A stretch of 64,000 nucleotides of DNA from Ctena decussata (lineage: Eukaryota; Mollusca; Bivalvia; Lucinida; Lucinidae), in NCBI GenBank assembly GCA_963989385.1, contig OZ022499.1, positions 81,209,903 to 81,273,902 of the forward strand, written 5' to 3'. The notes beneath the pieces were generated by a model, which had not been told where the DNA came from, searched no databases, and was given only the letters and a program-made list of their open reading frames with translations. Shown here in pieces: positions 49,601 through 64,000 of the stretch (its first letter is position 1; every line of letters begins with the position of its first letter). A program made the position numbers and the translations under genes.

Positions 49601-52600
49601 ATTACCATATTAATTCGGCCATAAGACGGAGGTTCATTTCCCCCCACACAAACAGAATGACCCCAAAAATCTGAAACCTACAGTAACTGTGCTGTAAGAC
49701 CGGATTTCTCTTACGGTCTAAAAAAGCTCAAGATCCATCTTAAAAGATGGACCTAGAATTTTGTCTTCTTCTTTGGAGGAAATCCCGTCTTATAACTGAA
49801 TAAAAAGTTTCATCATGTGTCAACAGAGACGATTCAGTTCCAACATTTATGAGCAGGTTGTTCTGTAATGTGAGTTATTAGCTCTTGGATTGGGTAACCT
49901 GACTGCCAGATTAATTCGGCTACAAGACGGGGCTTCCCTCACCCCCAGTAAAAAAACCCACACAAGAACCTCCAATGCGTTCAATAGTAATTTTGCTATA
50001 AAACCGGTTAATCTTGTACAGTCTAAAGTCTACATCCATCTTAAAAGATGGAACTAGAATTTTGTCTACTTCCTTGGAGGGAAATACGCGTTTTATTACC
50101 GAATAAAGGCATATATCATGTGCTATTAGCAAAGATTATGATCCGACTCATATGTACAGTCTGTTCTGTGACGTACGGTTTGTATATTCAAAAGCGCATG
50201 CACAAATCAAAATTAAACATTTCAGGCGCGTCATGAAAAATGTATACTCATACATAGAATAAACGCACGAATTACGCTTGTCTGAACCAGCCTGTACATG
50301 GTACTCCACAGTCTGATCAGACCTGCACAGTTCCCTTTCAAAATTGTGCATGCCTAGATATTTTCTTTGCGAAGATCTCACGCTAAATCAGTATATTTTG
50401 TATGTGTGCAGGTTGGCAGTGTTTGTATATGCAGACGGTAGTTTTTGCAGGATGCGGACAATAACACCCTTTAATATACAAAGTGATAATTAATGTTACG
50501 CTCGATTAACCCGCCAAATACCCGAAAAATATTTGGTAAGGTCGTGGGTTCGAATCCCAGCAGTTGTTAGCTTTTTTTTTTTTTTTTTTTCTTTTTTTTC
50601 CTGCAATAAATTGAAGTATCTGCAAACAACTTTATATATCATATTTAACAAAATCGATCATTTTTGGCAACTTAATACATGGAAAACAGCTTTGAGAATA
50701 AGGACCTTACCATGGATAACTTTCCACGCCACTGTTTAAAAATCGATAATCGATATTCGCGAATAGAGCTGGTAATGAAATACACTATGAGATATGGGCA
50801 AGTCATCTTTTCCTTCTTATTTTATTTTTCTTTATATTCAAATCCATTTTTCCGTGTTCATTTCGAAAACCGCATTAATTTGCGAACAGCCTGATATAAT
50901 TTATGAAAAGATTGCGTAAGAAATACCGCGGTCATTTTTTAGTTTAAGTTGACTACCCTCAAAATGTATAGAATATATAGTAAATCATGACTTTTTTACT
51001 GCGTTGATCAAAGTTTTTACCCGCATATGTCTCTTTTGTTCATAAAATGAAAATTTTCCGTGTTCATTCCGAAAACTACAATTATTCAGCATTTTACTGA
51101 TATAATTTTTATTGAAATAGGAAGTAAAACAGTGCGGTCATTTTTACATTTTCGATCAGCACCCTTATTTTCTATGCTGGCCGCAAATATCCAACAGAAT
51201 TCACACATTACTCCAGGTGGCGTAGAAAGTTGCGGACGCTAAAGGCGTTCTACAAGGGGAATATTCCAGTGCTCACTGTTTTATATGACCAGATTGCTCT
51301 TGTAAGGGGAGGAAAGTTTGGGGGGGGTGGGGGGGTGGGCGGGGAGGTAAATAACTTGATGAACGCAAAATTCATAAAGTGTCCTCCCTGGATTTTTCAA
51401 ATAAATAGTACTATGAGATATGATGAACAGGACATATGTAATATCATTAATCTTACTGTTTTCTTCAGAAAAAATGCGTTTTTCTACCAAATTGTCTGCT
51501 TGGTAACGTTTGTTTTCCGCTGAAATGCTTTAATTTCGTCCGACATATAAGTTCGGCAAAAACAACGTTTGGCTTCTGAGACCAGACTTGTTAGCTCTAA
51601 GGTTTGACAATTGATTGATTGACTTGTTTTGGGTTTAACGGCCCTTTGAGACAGTATTTCAGTCTATATCAGGCCGTCTCCCAGAGAGAGGGAGAAAGAA
51701 AAGAGAAATAATAGAAGAGAGAAAAATGTCCAAACAACCCCCCCCCCCCCCGCACCTACTGCAAGCACAGTAGGCCCTTGCCGTACAATGTTCCAAATGA
51801 GTAGGACGCCCCGGCACTGGAAGTTACATACAGCGCCATTGCACCACCCGACCACCCCCAAGATTTGACAAGCTGATTACCATATTAATTCGGCCATAAG
51901 ACGGAGGTTCATTTCCCCCCACACAAACAGAATGACCCCAAAAATCTGAAACCTACAGTAACTGTGCTGTAAGACCGGATTTCTCTTACGGTCTAAAAAA
52001 GCTCAAGATCCATCTTAAAAGATGGACCTAGAATTTTGTCTTCTTCTTTGGAGGAAATCCCGTCTTATAACTGAATAAAAAGTTTCATCATGTGTCAACA
52101 GAGACGATTCAGTTCCAACATTTATGAGCAGGTTGTTCTGTAATGTGAGTTATTAGCTCTTGGATTGGGTAACCTGACTGCCAGATTAATTCGGCTACAA
52201 GACGGGGCTTCCCTCACCCCCAGTAAAAAAACCCACACAAGAACCTCCAATGCGTTCAATAGTAATTTTGCTATAAAACCGGTTAATCTTGTACAGTCTA
52301 AAGTCTACATCCATCTTAAAAGATGGAACTAGAATTTTGTCTACTTCCTTGGAGGGAAATACGCGTTTTATTACCGAATAAAGGCATATATCATGTGCTA
52401 TTAGCAAAGATTATGATCCGACTCATATGTACAGTCTGTTCTGTGACGTACGGTTTGTATATTCAAAAGCGCATGCACAAATCAAAATTAAACATTTCAG
52501 GCGCGTCATGAAAAATGTATACTCATACATAGAATAAACGCACGAATTACGCTTGTCTGAACCAGCCTGTACATGGTACTCCACAGTCTGATCAGACCTG

Positions 52601-55600
52601 CACAGTTCCCTTTCAAAATTGTGCATGCCTAGATATTTTCTTTGCGAAGATCTCACGCTAAATCAGTATATTTTGTATGTGTGCAGGTTGGCAGTGTTTG
52701 TATATGCAGACGGTAGTTTTTGCAGGATGCGGACAATAACACCCTTTAATATACAAAGTGATAATTAATGTTACGCTCGATTAACCCGCCAAATACCCGA
52801 AAAATATTTGGTAAGGTCGTGGGTTCGAATCCCAGCAGTTGTTAGCTTTTTTTTTTTTTTTTTTTCTTTTTTTTCCTGCAATAAATTGAAGTATCTGCAA
52901 ACAACTTTATATATCATATTTAACAAAATCGATCATTTTTGGCAACTTAATACATGGAAAACAGCTTTGAGAATAAGGACCTTACCATGGATAACTTTCC
53001 ACGCCACTGTTTAAAAATCGATAATCGATATTCGCGAATAGAGCTGGTAATGAAATACACTATGAGATATGGGCAAGTCATCTTTTCCTTCTTATTTTAT
53101 TTTTCTTTATATTCAAATCCATTTTTCCGTGTTCATTTCGAAAACCGCATTAATTTGCGAACAGCCTGATATAATTTATGAAAAGATTGCGTAAGAAATA
53201 CCGCGGTCATTTTTTAGTTTAAGTTGACTACCCTCAAAATGTATAGAATATATAGTAAATCATGACTTTTTTACTGCGTTGATCAAAGTTTTTACCCGCA
53301 TATGTCTCTTTTGTTCATAAAATGAAAATTTTCCGTGTTCATTCCGAAAACTACAATTATTCAGCATTTTACTGATATAATTTTTATTGAAATAGGAAGT
53401 AAAACAGTGCGGTCATTTTTACATTTTCGATCAGCACCCTTATTTTCTATGCTGGCCGCAAATATCCAACAGAATTCACACATTACTCCAGGTGGCGTAG
53501 AAAGTTGCGGACGCTAAAGGCGTTCTACAAGGGGAATATTCCAGTGCTCACTGTTTTATATGACCAGATTGCTCTTGTAAGGGGAGGAAAGTTTGGGGGG
53601 GGTGGGGGGGTGGGCGGGGAGGTAAATAACTTGATGAACGCAAAATTCATAAAGTGTCCTCCCTGGATTTTTCAAATAAATAGTACTATGAGATATGATG
53701 AACAGGACATATGTAATATCATTAATCTTACTGTTTTCTTCAGAAAAAATGCGTTTTTCTACCAAATTGTCTGCTTGGTAACGTTTGTTTTCCGCTGAAA
53801 TGCTTTAATTTCGTCCGACATATAAGTTCGGCAAAAACAACGTTTGGCTTCTGAGACCAGACTTGTTAGCTCTAAGGTTTGACAATTGATTGATTGACTT
53901 GTTTTGGGTTTAACGGCCCTTTGAGACAGTATTTCAGTCTATATCAGGCCGTCTCCCAGAGAGAGGGAGAAAGAAAAGAGAAATAATAGAAGAGAGAAAA
54001 ATGTCCAAACAACCCCCCCCCCCCCCGCACCTACTGCAAGCACAGTAGGCCCTTGCCGTACAATGTTCCAAATGAGTAGGACGCCCCGGCACTGGAAGTT
54101 ACATACAGCGCCATTGCACCACCCGACCACCCCCAAGATTTGACAAGCTGATTACCATATTAATTCGGCCATAAGACGGAGGTTCATTTCCCCCCACACA
54201 AACAGAATGACCCCAAAAATCTGAAACCTACAGTAACTGTGCTGTAAGACCGGATTTCTCTTACGGTCTAAAAAAGCTCAAGATCCATCTTAAAAGATGG
54301 ACCTAGAATTTTGTCTTCTTCTTTGGAGGAAATCCCGTCTTATAACTGAATAAAAAGTTTCATCATGTGTCAACAGAGACGATTCAGTTCCAACATTTAT
54401 GAGCAGGTTGTTCTGTAATGTGAGTTATTAGCTCTTGGATTGGGTAACCTGACTGCCAGATTAATTCGGCTACAAGACGGGGCTTCCCTCACCCCCAGTA
54501 AAAAAACCCACACAAGAACCTCCAATGCGTTCAATAGTAATTTTGCTATAAAACCGGTTAATCTTGTACAGTCTAAAGTCTACATCCATCTTAAAAGATG
54601 GAACTAGAATTTTGTCTACTTCCTTGGAGGGAAATACGCGTTTTATTACCGAATAAAGGCATATATCATGTGCTATTAGCAAAGATTATGATCCGACTCA
54701 TATGTACAGTCTGTTCTGTGACGTACGGTTTGTATATTCAAAAGCGCATGCACAAATCAAAATTAAACATTTCAGGCGCGTCATGAAAAATGTATACTCA
54801 TACATAGAATAAACGCACGAATTACGCTTGTCTGAACCAGCCTGTACATGGTACTCCACAGTCTGATCAGACCTGCACAGTTCCCTTTCAAAATTGTGCA
54901 TGCCTAGATATTTTCTTTGCGAAGATCTCACGCTAAATCAGTATATTTTGTATGTGTGCAGGTTGGCAGTGTTTGTATATGCAGACGGTAGTTTTTGCAG
55001 GATGCGGACAATAACACCCTTTAATATACAAAGTGATAATTAATGTTACGCTCGATTAACCCGCCAAATACCCGAAAAATATTTGGTAAGGTCGTGGGTT
55101 CGAATCCCAGCAGTTGTTAGCTTTTTTTTTTTTTTTTTTTCTTTTTTTTCCTGCAATAAATTGAAGTATCTGCAAACAACTTTATATATCATATTTAACA
55201 AAATCGATCATTTTTGGCAACTTAATACATGGAAAACAGCTTTGAGAATAAGGACCTTACCATGGATAACTTTCCACGCCACTGTTTAAAAATCGATAAT
55301 CGATATTCGCGAATAGAGCTGGTAATGAAATACACTATGAGATATGGGCAAGTCATCTTTTCCTTCTTATTTTATTTTTCTTTATATTCAAATCCATTTT
55401 TCCGTGTTCATTTCGAAAACCGCATTAATTTGCGAACAGCCTGATATAATTTATGAAAAGATTGCGTAAGAAATACCGCGGTCATTTTTTAGTTTAAGTT
55501 GACTACCCTCAAAATGTATAGAATATATAGTAAATCATGACTTTTTTACTGCGTTGATCAAAGTTTTTACCCGCATATGTCTCTTTTGTTCATAAAATGA

Positions 55601-58600
55601 AAATTTTCCGTGTTCATTCCGAAAACTACAATTATTCAGCATTTTACTGATATAATTTTTATTGAAATAGGAAGTAAAACAGTGCGGTCATTTTTACATT
55701 TTCGATCAGCACCCTTATTTTCTATGCTGGCCGCAAATATCCAACAGAATTCACACATTACTCCAGGTGGCGTAGAAAGTTGCGGACGCTAAAGGCGTTC
55801 TACAAGGGGAATATTCCAGTGCTCACTGTTTTATATGACCAGATTGCTCTTGTAAGGGGAGGAAAGTTTGGGGGGGGTGGGGGGGTGGGCGGGGAGGTAA
55901 ATAACTTGATGAACGCAAAATTCATAAAGTGTCCTCCCTGGATTTTTCAAATAAATAGTACTATGAGATATGATGAACAGGACATATGTAATATCATTAA
56001 TCTTACTGTTTTCTTCAGAAAAAATGCGTTTTTCTACCAAATTGTCTGCTTGGTAACGTTTGTTTTCCGCTGAAATGCTTTAATTTCGTCCGACATATAA
56101 GTTCGGCAAAAACAACGTTTGGCTTCTGAGACCAGACTTGTTAGCTCTAAGGTTTGACAATTGATTGATTGACTTGTTTTGGGTTTAACGGCCCTTTGAG
56201 ACAGTATTTCAGTCTATATCAGGCCGTCTCCCAGAGAGAGGGAGAAAGAAAAGAGAAATAATAGAAGAGAGAAAAATGTCCAAACAACCCCCCCCCCCCC
56301 CGCACCTACTGCAAGCACAGTAGGCCCTTGCCGTACAATGTTCCAAATGAGTAGGACGCCCCGGCACTGGAAGTTACATACAGCGCCATTGCACCACCCG
56401 ACCACCCCCAAGATTTGACAAGCTGATTACCATATTAATTCGGCCATAAGACGGAGGTTCATTTCCCCCCACACAAACAGAATGACCCCAAAAATCTGAA
56501 ACCTACAGTAACTGTGCTGTAAGACCGGATTTCTCTTACGGTCTAAAAAAGCTCAAGATCCATCTTAAAAGATGGACCTAGAATTTTGTCTTCTTCTTTG
56601 GAGGAAATCCCGTCTTATAACTGAATAAAAAGTTTCATCATGTGTCAACAGAGACGATTCAGTTCCAACATTTATGAGCAGGTTGTTCTGTAATGTGAGT
56701 TATTAGCTCTTGGATTGGGTAACCTGACTGCCAGATTAATTCGGCTACAAGACGGGGCTTCCCTCACCCCCAGTAAAAAAACCCACACAAGAACCTCCAA
56801 TGCGTTCAATAGTAATTTTGCTATAAAACCGGTTAATCTTGTACAGTCTAAAGTCTACATCCATCTTAAAAGATGGAACTAGAATTTTGTCTACTTCCTT
56901 GGAGGGAAATACGCGTTTTATTACCGAATAAAGGCATATATCATGTGCTATTAGCAAAGATTATGATCCGACTCATATGTACAGTCTGTTCTGTGACGTA
57001 CGGTTTGTATATTCAAAAGCGCATGCACAAATCAAAATTAAACATTTCAGGCGCGTCATGAAAAATGTATACTCATACATAGAATAAACGCACGAATTAC
57101 GCTTGTCTGAACCAGCCTGTACATGGTACTCCACAGTCTGATCAGACCTGCACAGTTCCCTTTCAAAATTGTGCATGCCTAGATATTTTCTTTGCGAAGA
57201 TCTCACGCTAAATCAGTATATTTTGTATGTGTGCAGGTTGGCAGTGTTTGTATATGCAGACGGTAGTTTTTGCAGGATGCGGACAATAACACCCTTTAAT
57301 ATACAAAGTGATAATTAATGTTACGCTCGATTAACCCGCCAAATACCCGAAAAATATTTGGTAAGGTCGTGGGTTCGAATCCCAGCAGTTGTTAGCTTTT
57401 TTTTTTTTTTTTTTTCTTTTTTTTCCTGCAATAAATTGAAGTATCTGCAAACAACTTTATATATCATATTTAACAAAATCGATCATTTTTGGCAACTTAA
57501 TACATGGAAAACAGCTTTGAGAATAAGGACCTTACCATGGATAACTTTCCACGCCACTGTTTAAAAATCGATAATCGATATTCGCGAATAGAGCTGGTAA
57601 TGAAATACACTATGAGATATGGGCAAGTCATCTTTTCCTTCTTATTTTATTTTTCTTTATATTCAAATCCATTTTTCCGTGTTCATTTCGAAAACCGCAT
57701 TAATTTGCGAACAGCCTGATATAATTTATGAAAAGATTGCGTAAGAAATACCGCGGTCATTTTTTAGTTTAAGTTGACTACCCTCAAAATGTATAGAATA
57801 TATAGTAAATCATGACTTTTTTACTGCGTTGATCAAAGTTTTTACCCGCATATGTCTCTTTTGTTCATAAAATGAAAATTTTCCGTGTTCATTCCGAAAA
57901 CTACAATTATTCAGCATTTTACTGATATAATTTTTATTGAAATAGGAAGTAAAACAGTGCGGTCATTTTTACATTTTCGATCAGCACCCTTATTTTCTAT
58001 GCTGGCCGCAAATATCCAACAGAATTCACACATTACTCCAGGTGGCGTAGAAAGTTGCGGACGCTAAAGGCGTTCTACAAGGGGAATATTCCAGTGCTCA
58101 CTGTTTTATATGACCAGATTGCTCTTGTAAGGGGAGGAAAGTTTGGGGGGGGTGGGGGGGTGGGCGGGGAGGTAAATAACTTGATGAACGCAAAATTCAT
58201 AAAGTGTCCTCCCTGGATTTTTCAAATAAATAGTACTATGAGATATGATGAACAGGACATATGTAATATCATTAATCTTACTGTTTTCTTCAGAAAAAAT
58301 GCGTTTTTCTACCAAATTGTCTGCTTGGTAACGTTTGTTTTCCGCTGAAATGCTTTAATTTCGTCCGACATATAAGTTCGGCAAAAACAACGTTTGGCTT
58401 CTGAGACCAGACTTGTTAGCTCTAAGGTTTGACAATTGATTGATTGACTTGTTTTGGGTTTAACGGCCCTTTGAGACAGTATTTCAGTCTATATCAGGCC
58501 GTCTCCCAGAGAGAGGGAGAAAGAAAAGAGAAATAATAGAAGAGAGAAAAATGTCCAAACAACCCCCCCCCCCCCCGCACCTACTGCAAGCACAGTAGGC

Positions 58601-61600
58601 CCTTGCCGTACAATGTTCCAAATGAGTAGGACGCCCCGGCACTGGAAGTTACATACAGCGCCATTGCACCACCCGACCACCCCCAAGATTTGACAAGCTG
58701 ATTACCATATTAATTCGGCCATAAGACGGAGGTTCATTTCCCCCCACACAAACAGAATGACCCCAAAAATCTGAAACCTACAGTAACTGTGCTGTAAGAC
58801 CGGATTTCTCTTACGGTCTAAAAAAGCTCAAGATCCATCTTAAAAGATGGACCTAGAATTTTGTCTTCTTCTTTGGAGGAAATCCCGTCTTATAACTGAA
58901 TAAAAAGTTTCATCATGTGTCAACAGAGACGATTCAGTTCCAACATTTATGAGCAGGTTGTTCTGTAATGTGAGTTATTAGCTCTTGGATTGGGTAACCT
59001 GACTGCCAGATTAATTCGGCTACAAGACGGGGCTTCCCTCACCCCCAGTAAAAAAACCCACACAAGAACCTCCAATGCGTTCAATAGTAATTTTGCTATA
59101 AAACCGGTTAATCTTGTACAGTCTAAAGTCTACATCCATCTTAAAAGATGGAACTAGAATTTTGTCTACTTCCTTGGAGGGAAATACGCGTTTTATTACC
59201 GAATAAAGGCATATATCATGTGCTATTAGCAAAGATTATGATCCGACTCATATGTACAGTCTGTTCTGTGACGTACGGTTTGTATATTCAAAAGCGCATG
59301 CACAAATCAAAATTAAACATTTCAGGCGCGTCATGAAAAATGTATACTCATACATAGAATAAACGCACGAATTACGCTTGTCTGAACCAGCCTGTACATG
59401 GTACTCCACAGTCTGATCAGACCTGCACAGTTCCCTTTCAAAATTGTGCATGCCTAGATATTTTCTTTGCGAAGATCTCACGCTAAATCAGTATATTTTG
59501 TATGTGTGCAGGTTGGCAGTGTTTGTATATGCAGACGGTAGTTTTTGCAGGATGCGGACAATAACACCCTTTAATATACAAAGTGATAATTAATGTTACG
59601 CTCGATTAACCCGCCAAATACCCGAAAAATATTTGGTAAGGTCGTGGGTTCGAATCCCAGCAGTTGTTAGCTTTTTTTTTTTTTTTTTTTCTTTTTTTTC
59701 CTGCAATAAATTGAAGTATCTGCAAACAACTTTATATATCATATTTAACAAAATCGATCATTTTTGGCAACTTAATACATGGAAAACAGCTTTGAGAATA
59801 AGGACCTTACCATGGATAACTTTCCACGCCACTGTTTAAAAATCGATAATCGATATTCGCGAATAGAGCTGGTAATGAAATACACTATGAGATATGGGCA
59901 AGTCATCTTTTCCTTCTTATTTTATTTTTCTTTATATTCAAATCCATTTTTCCGTGTTCATTTCGAAAACCGCATTAATTTGCGAACAGCCTGATATAAT
60001 TTATGAAAAGATTGCGTAAGAAATACCGCGGTCATTTTTTAGTTTAAGTTGACTACCCTCAAAATGTATAGAATATATAGTAAATCATGACTTTTTTACT
60101 GCGTTGATCAAAGTTTTTACCCGCATATGTCTCTTTTGTTCATAAAATGAAAATTTTCCGTGTTCATTCCGAAAACTACAATTATTCAGCATTTTACTGA
60201 TATAATTTTTATTGAAATAGGAAGTAAAACAGTGCGGTCATTTTTACATTTTCGATCAGCACCCTTATTTTCTATGCTGGCCGCAAATATCCAACAGAAT
60301 TCACACATTACTCCAGGTGGCGTAGAAAGTTGCGGACGCTAAAGGCGTTCTACAAGGGGAATATTCCAGTGCTCACTGTTTTATATGACCAGATTGCTCT
60401 TGTAAGGGGAGGAAAGTTTGGGGGGGGTGGGGGGGTGGGCGGGGAGGTAAATAACTTGATGAACGCAAAATTCATAAAGTGTCCTCCCTGGATTTTTCAA
60501 ATAAATAGTACTATGAGATATGATGAACAGGACATATGTAATATCATTAATCTTACTGTTTTCTTCAGAAAAAATGCGTTTTTCTACCAAATTGTCTGCT
60601 TGGTAACGTTTGTTTTCCGCTGAAATGCTTTAATTTCGTCCGACATATAAGTTCGGCAAAAACAACGTTTGGCTTCTGAGACCAGACTTGTTAGCTCTAA
60701 GGTTTGACAATTGATTGATTGACTTGTTTTGGGTTTAACGGCCCTTTGAGACAGTATTTCAGTCTATATCAGGCCGTCTCCCAGAGAGAGGGAGAAAGAA
60801 AAGAGAAATAATAGAAGAGAGAAAAATGTCCAAACAACCCCCCCCCCCCCCGCACCTACTGCAAGCACAGTAGGCCCTTGCCGTACAATGTTCCAAATGA
60901 GTAGGACGCCCCGGCACTGGAAGTTACATACAGCGCCATTGCACCACCCGACCACCCCCAAGATTTGACAAGCTGATTACCATATTAATTCGGCCATAAG
61001 ACGGAGGTTCATTTCCCCCCACACAAACAGAATGACCCCAAAAATCTGAAACCTACAGTAACTGTGCTGTAAGACCGGATTTCTCTTACGGTCTAAAAAA
61101 GCTCAAGATCCATCTTAAAAGATGGACCTAGAATTTTGTCTTCTTCTTTGGAGGAAATCCCGTCTTATAACTGAATAAAAAGTTTCATCATGTGTCAACA
61201 GAGACGATTCAGTTCCAACATTTATGAGCAGGTTGTTCTGTAATGTGAGTTATTAGCTCTTGGATTGGGTAACCTGACTGCCAGATTAATTCGGCTACAA
61301 GACGGGGCTTCCCTCACCCCCAGTAAAAAAACCCACACAAGAACCTCCAATGCGTTCAATAGTAATTTTGCTATAAAACCGGTTAATCTTGTACAGTCTA
61401 AAGTCTACATCCATCTTAAAAGATGGAACTAGAATTTTGTCTACTTCCTTGGAGGGAAATACGCGTTTTATTACCGAATAAAGGCATATATCATGTGCTA
61501 TTAGCAAAGATTATGATCCGACTCATATGTACAGTCTGTTCTGTGACGTACGGTTTGTATATTCAAAAGCGCATGCACAAATCAAAATTAAACATTTCAG

Positions 61601-64000
61601 GCGCGTCATGAAAAATGTATACTCATACATAGAATAAACGCACGAATTACGCTTGTCTGAACCAGCCTGTACATGGTACTCCACAGTCTGATCAGACCTG
61701 CACAGTTCCCTTTCAAAATTGTGCATGCCTAGATATTTTCTTTGCGAAGATCTCACGCTAAATCAGTATATTTTGTATGTGTGCAGGTTGGCAGTGTTTG
61801 TATATGCAGACGGTAGTTTTTGCAGGATGCGGACAATAACACCCTTTAATATACAAAGTGATAATTAATGTTACGCTCGATTAACCCGCCAAATACCCGA
61901 AAAATATTTGGTAAGGTCGTGGGTTCGAATCCCAGCAGTTGTTAGCTTTTTTTTTTTTTTTTTTTCTTTTTTTTCCTGCAATAAATTGAAGTATCTGCAA
62001 ACAACTTTATATATCATATTTAACAAAATCGATCATTTTTGGCAACTTAATACATGGAAAACAGCTTTGAGAATAAGGACCTTACCATGGATAACTTTCC
62101 ACGCCACTGTTTAAAAATCGATAATCGATATTCGCGAATAGAGCTGGTAATGAAATACACTATGAGATATGGGCAAGTCATCTTTTCCTTCTTATTTTAT
62201 TTTTCTTTATATTCAAATCCATTTTTCCGTGTTCATTTCGAAAACCGCATTAATTTGCGAACAGCCTGATATAATTTATGAAAAGATTGCGTAAGAAATA
62301 CCGCGGTCATTTTTTAGTTTAAGTTGACTACCCTCAAAATGTATAGAATATATAGTAAATCATGACTTTTTTACTGCGTTGATCAAAGTTTTTACCCGCA
62401 TATGTCTCTTTTGTTCATAAAATGAAAATTTTCCGTGTTCATTCCGAAAACTACAATTATTCAGCATTTTACTGATATAATTTTTATTGAAATAGGAAGT
62501 AAAACAGTGCGGTCATTTTTACATTTTCGATCAGCACCCTTATTTTCTATGCTGGCCGCAAATATCCAACAGAATTCACACATTACTCCAGGTGGCGTAG
62601 AAAGTTGCGGACGCTAAAGGCGTTCTACAAGGGGAATATTCCAGTGCTCACTGTTTTATATGACCAGATTGCTCTTGTAAGGGGAGGAAAGTTTGGGGGG
62701 GGTGGGGGGGTGGGCGGGGAGGTAAATAACTTGATGAACGCAAAATTCATAAAGTGTCCTCCCTGGATTTTTCAAATAAATAGTACTATGAGATATGATG
62801 AACAGGACATATGTAATATCATTAATCTTACTGTTTTCTTCAGAAAAAATGCGTTTTTCTACCAAATTGTCTGCTTGGTAACGTTTGTTTTCCGCTGAAA
62901 TGCTTTAATTTCGTCCGACATATAAGTTCGGCAAAAACAACGTTTGGCTTCTGAGACCAGACTTGTTAGCTCTAAGGTTTGACAATTGATTGATTGACTT
63001 GTTTTGGGTTTAACGGCCCTTTGAGACAGTATTTCAGTCTATATCAGGCCGTCTCCCAGAGAGAGGGAGAAAGAAAAGAGAAATAATAGAAGAGAGAAAA
63101 ATGTCCAAACAACCCCCCCCCCCCCCGCACCTACTGCAAGCACAGTAGGCCCTTGCCGTACAATGTTCCAAATGAGTAGGACGCCCCGGCACTGGAAGTT
63201 ACATACAGCGCCATTGCACCACCCGACCACCCCCAAGATTTGACAAGCTGATTACCATATTAATTCGGCCATAAGACGGAGGTTCATTTCCCCCCACACA
63301 AACAGAATGACCCCAAAAATCTGAAACCTACAGTAACTGTGCTGTAAGACCGGATTTCTCTTACGGTCTAAAAAAGCTCAAGATCCATCTTAAAAGATGG
63401 ACCTAGAATTTTGTCTTCTTCTTTGGAGGAAATCCCGTCTTATAACTGAATAAAAAGTTTCATCATGTGTCAACAGAGACGATTCAGTTCCAACATTTAT
63501 GAGCAGGTTGTTCTGTAATGTGAGTTATTAGCTCTTGGATTGGGTAACCTGACTGCCAGATTAATTCGGCTACAAGACGGGGCTTCCCTCACCCCCAGTA
63601 AAAAAACCCACACAAGAACCTCCAATGCGTTCAATAGTAATTTTGCTATAAAACCGGTTAATCTTGTACAGTCTAAAGTCTACATCCATCTTAAAAGATG
63701 GAACTAGAATTTTGTCTACTTCCTTGGAGGGAAATACGCGTTTTATTACCGAATAAAGGCATATATCATGTGCTATTAGCAAAGATTATGATCCGACTCA
63801 TATGTACAGTCTGTTCTGTGACGTACGGTTTGTATATTCAAAAGCGCATGCACAAATCAAAATTAAACATTTCAGGCGCGTCATGAAAAATGTATACTCA
63901 TACATAGAATAAACGCACGAATTACGCTTGTCTGAACCAGCCTGTACATGGTACTCCACAGTCTGATCAGACCTGCACAGTTCCCTTTCAAAATTGTGCA

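Larger units (their letters stand above)
32510..64000 (+). repeat. Tandem array of a 2275 bp non-coding unit (13 full + 1 partial copy)
   Basis: Units start (CATGGATAACTTTCCACGCC) at 32510, 34785, 37060, 39335, 41610, 43885, 46160, 48436, 50711, 52986, 55261, 57536, 59811 and 62086; the last is cut by the window end. All units are 2275 bp except the seventh (2276). Apart from homopolymer lengths and two base changes in the seventh unit I see no differences, so homogenisation is extreme. The longest open frames are 97 codons or less, overlap on both strands and have no recognisable motif, so I call the unit non-coding. Each unit contains G-rich and C-rich runs, two diverged 195 bp TIR elements, an internal 204 bp duplication, a box B-like tRNA fragment and a T-run. 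Confidence 0.97.

Noticed and set aside
32859..63886. Repeated open frames of 60-97 codons in every satellite unit, on both strands
   Set aside because: They overlap one another on both strands, have no recognisable domain or codon signature, and recur only because the DNA repeats.
32510..64000. CRISPR array, rDNA or histone/5S cluster
   Set aside because: Unit length, lack of spacers and absence of rRNA, 5S or histone sequences exclude these.

Overview
This is a eukaryotic, metazoan window, most likely from a bivalve mollusc. The evidence is an intron-containing animal alpha-amylase gene with the optional C-terminal domain known from invertebrates, a dense crowd of foldback MITEs and a tRNA-headed SINE, and a complete-ended Polinton/Maverick element. 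One foldback family (near 815, 14351 and 30893) resembles repeats I associate with venerid clams; that species-level hint is from memory only.

Layout. (1) 1065-30821, + strand: the 3' part of an alpha-amylase-like gene, four coding exons (1065-2152, 10225-10590, 13128-13359, 30578-30821) whose splice phases join without a stop. The first carries the barrel and beta-domain, the second a Ser/Thr-rich linker, the last two the C-terminal domain. The catalytic nucleophile Asp is replaced by Val, along with other active-site residues, so this looks like a pseudoenzyme. The N-terminal exons lie left of the window. (2) The introns hold nested repeats: a 2.5 kb five-unit array, a TIR element filled with a truncated LINE and diverged repeats, several foldback elements and a SINE. 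(3) 15219-27526: a 12.3 kb Polinton inside the 17.2 kb third amylase intron. It has 269 bp terminal inverted repeats (one mismatch), AG...CT termini and a 6 bp target duplication GACGTC. The left arm carries small accessory genes. The right arm carries a broken packaging ATPase, paired basic core-like proteins, a conserved 274-aa protein, the chromodomain integrase, a two-span membrane protein, a broken minor capsid gene, a basic minor virion-like protein, the major capsid protein, a Cys/His protein and the Ulp1/adenain-like protease. No DNA polymerase B is present. (4) 32510-64000: a tandem array of a non-coding 2275 bp unit, nearly 14 copies, essentially identical, running off the window.

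The most striking observation is that three left-arm Polinton genes end, 23-27 nt after their stop codons, in a consensus replication-dependent histone-type 3' stem-loop (6 bp stem, UUUC loop), followed by a purine-rich element like the U7-binding histone downstream element. The neighbouring zinc-knuckle gene instead has an ordinary AATAAA. If real, this element borrows S-phase histone mRNA processing for a subset of its genes.

As a system, the Polinton supplies integration (integrase acting on the TIRs), capsid formation (major and minor capsid proteins, core-like proteins, protease) and packaging (ATPase). The ATPase, the minor capsid gene and one core-like gene are disrupted while the TIRs are almost identical. 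The copy therefore either was already defective and moved with help in trans, or contains assembly indels.
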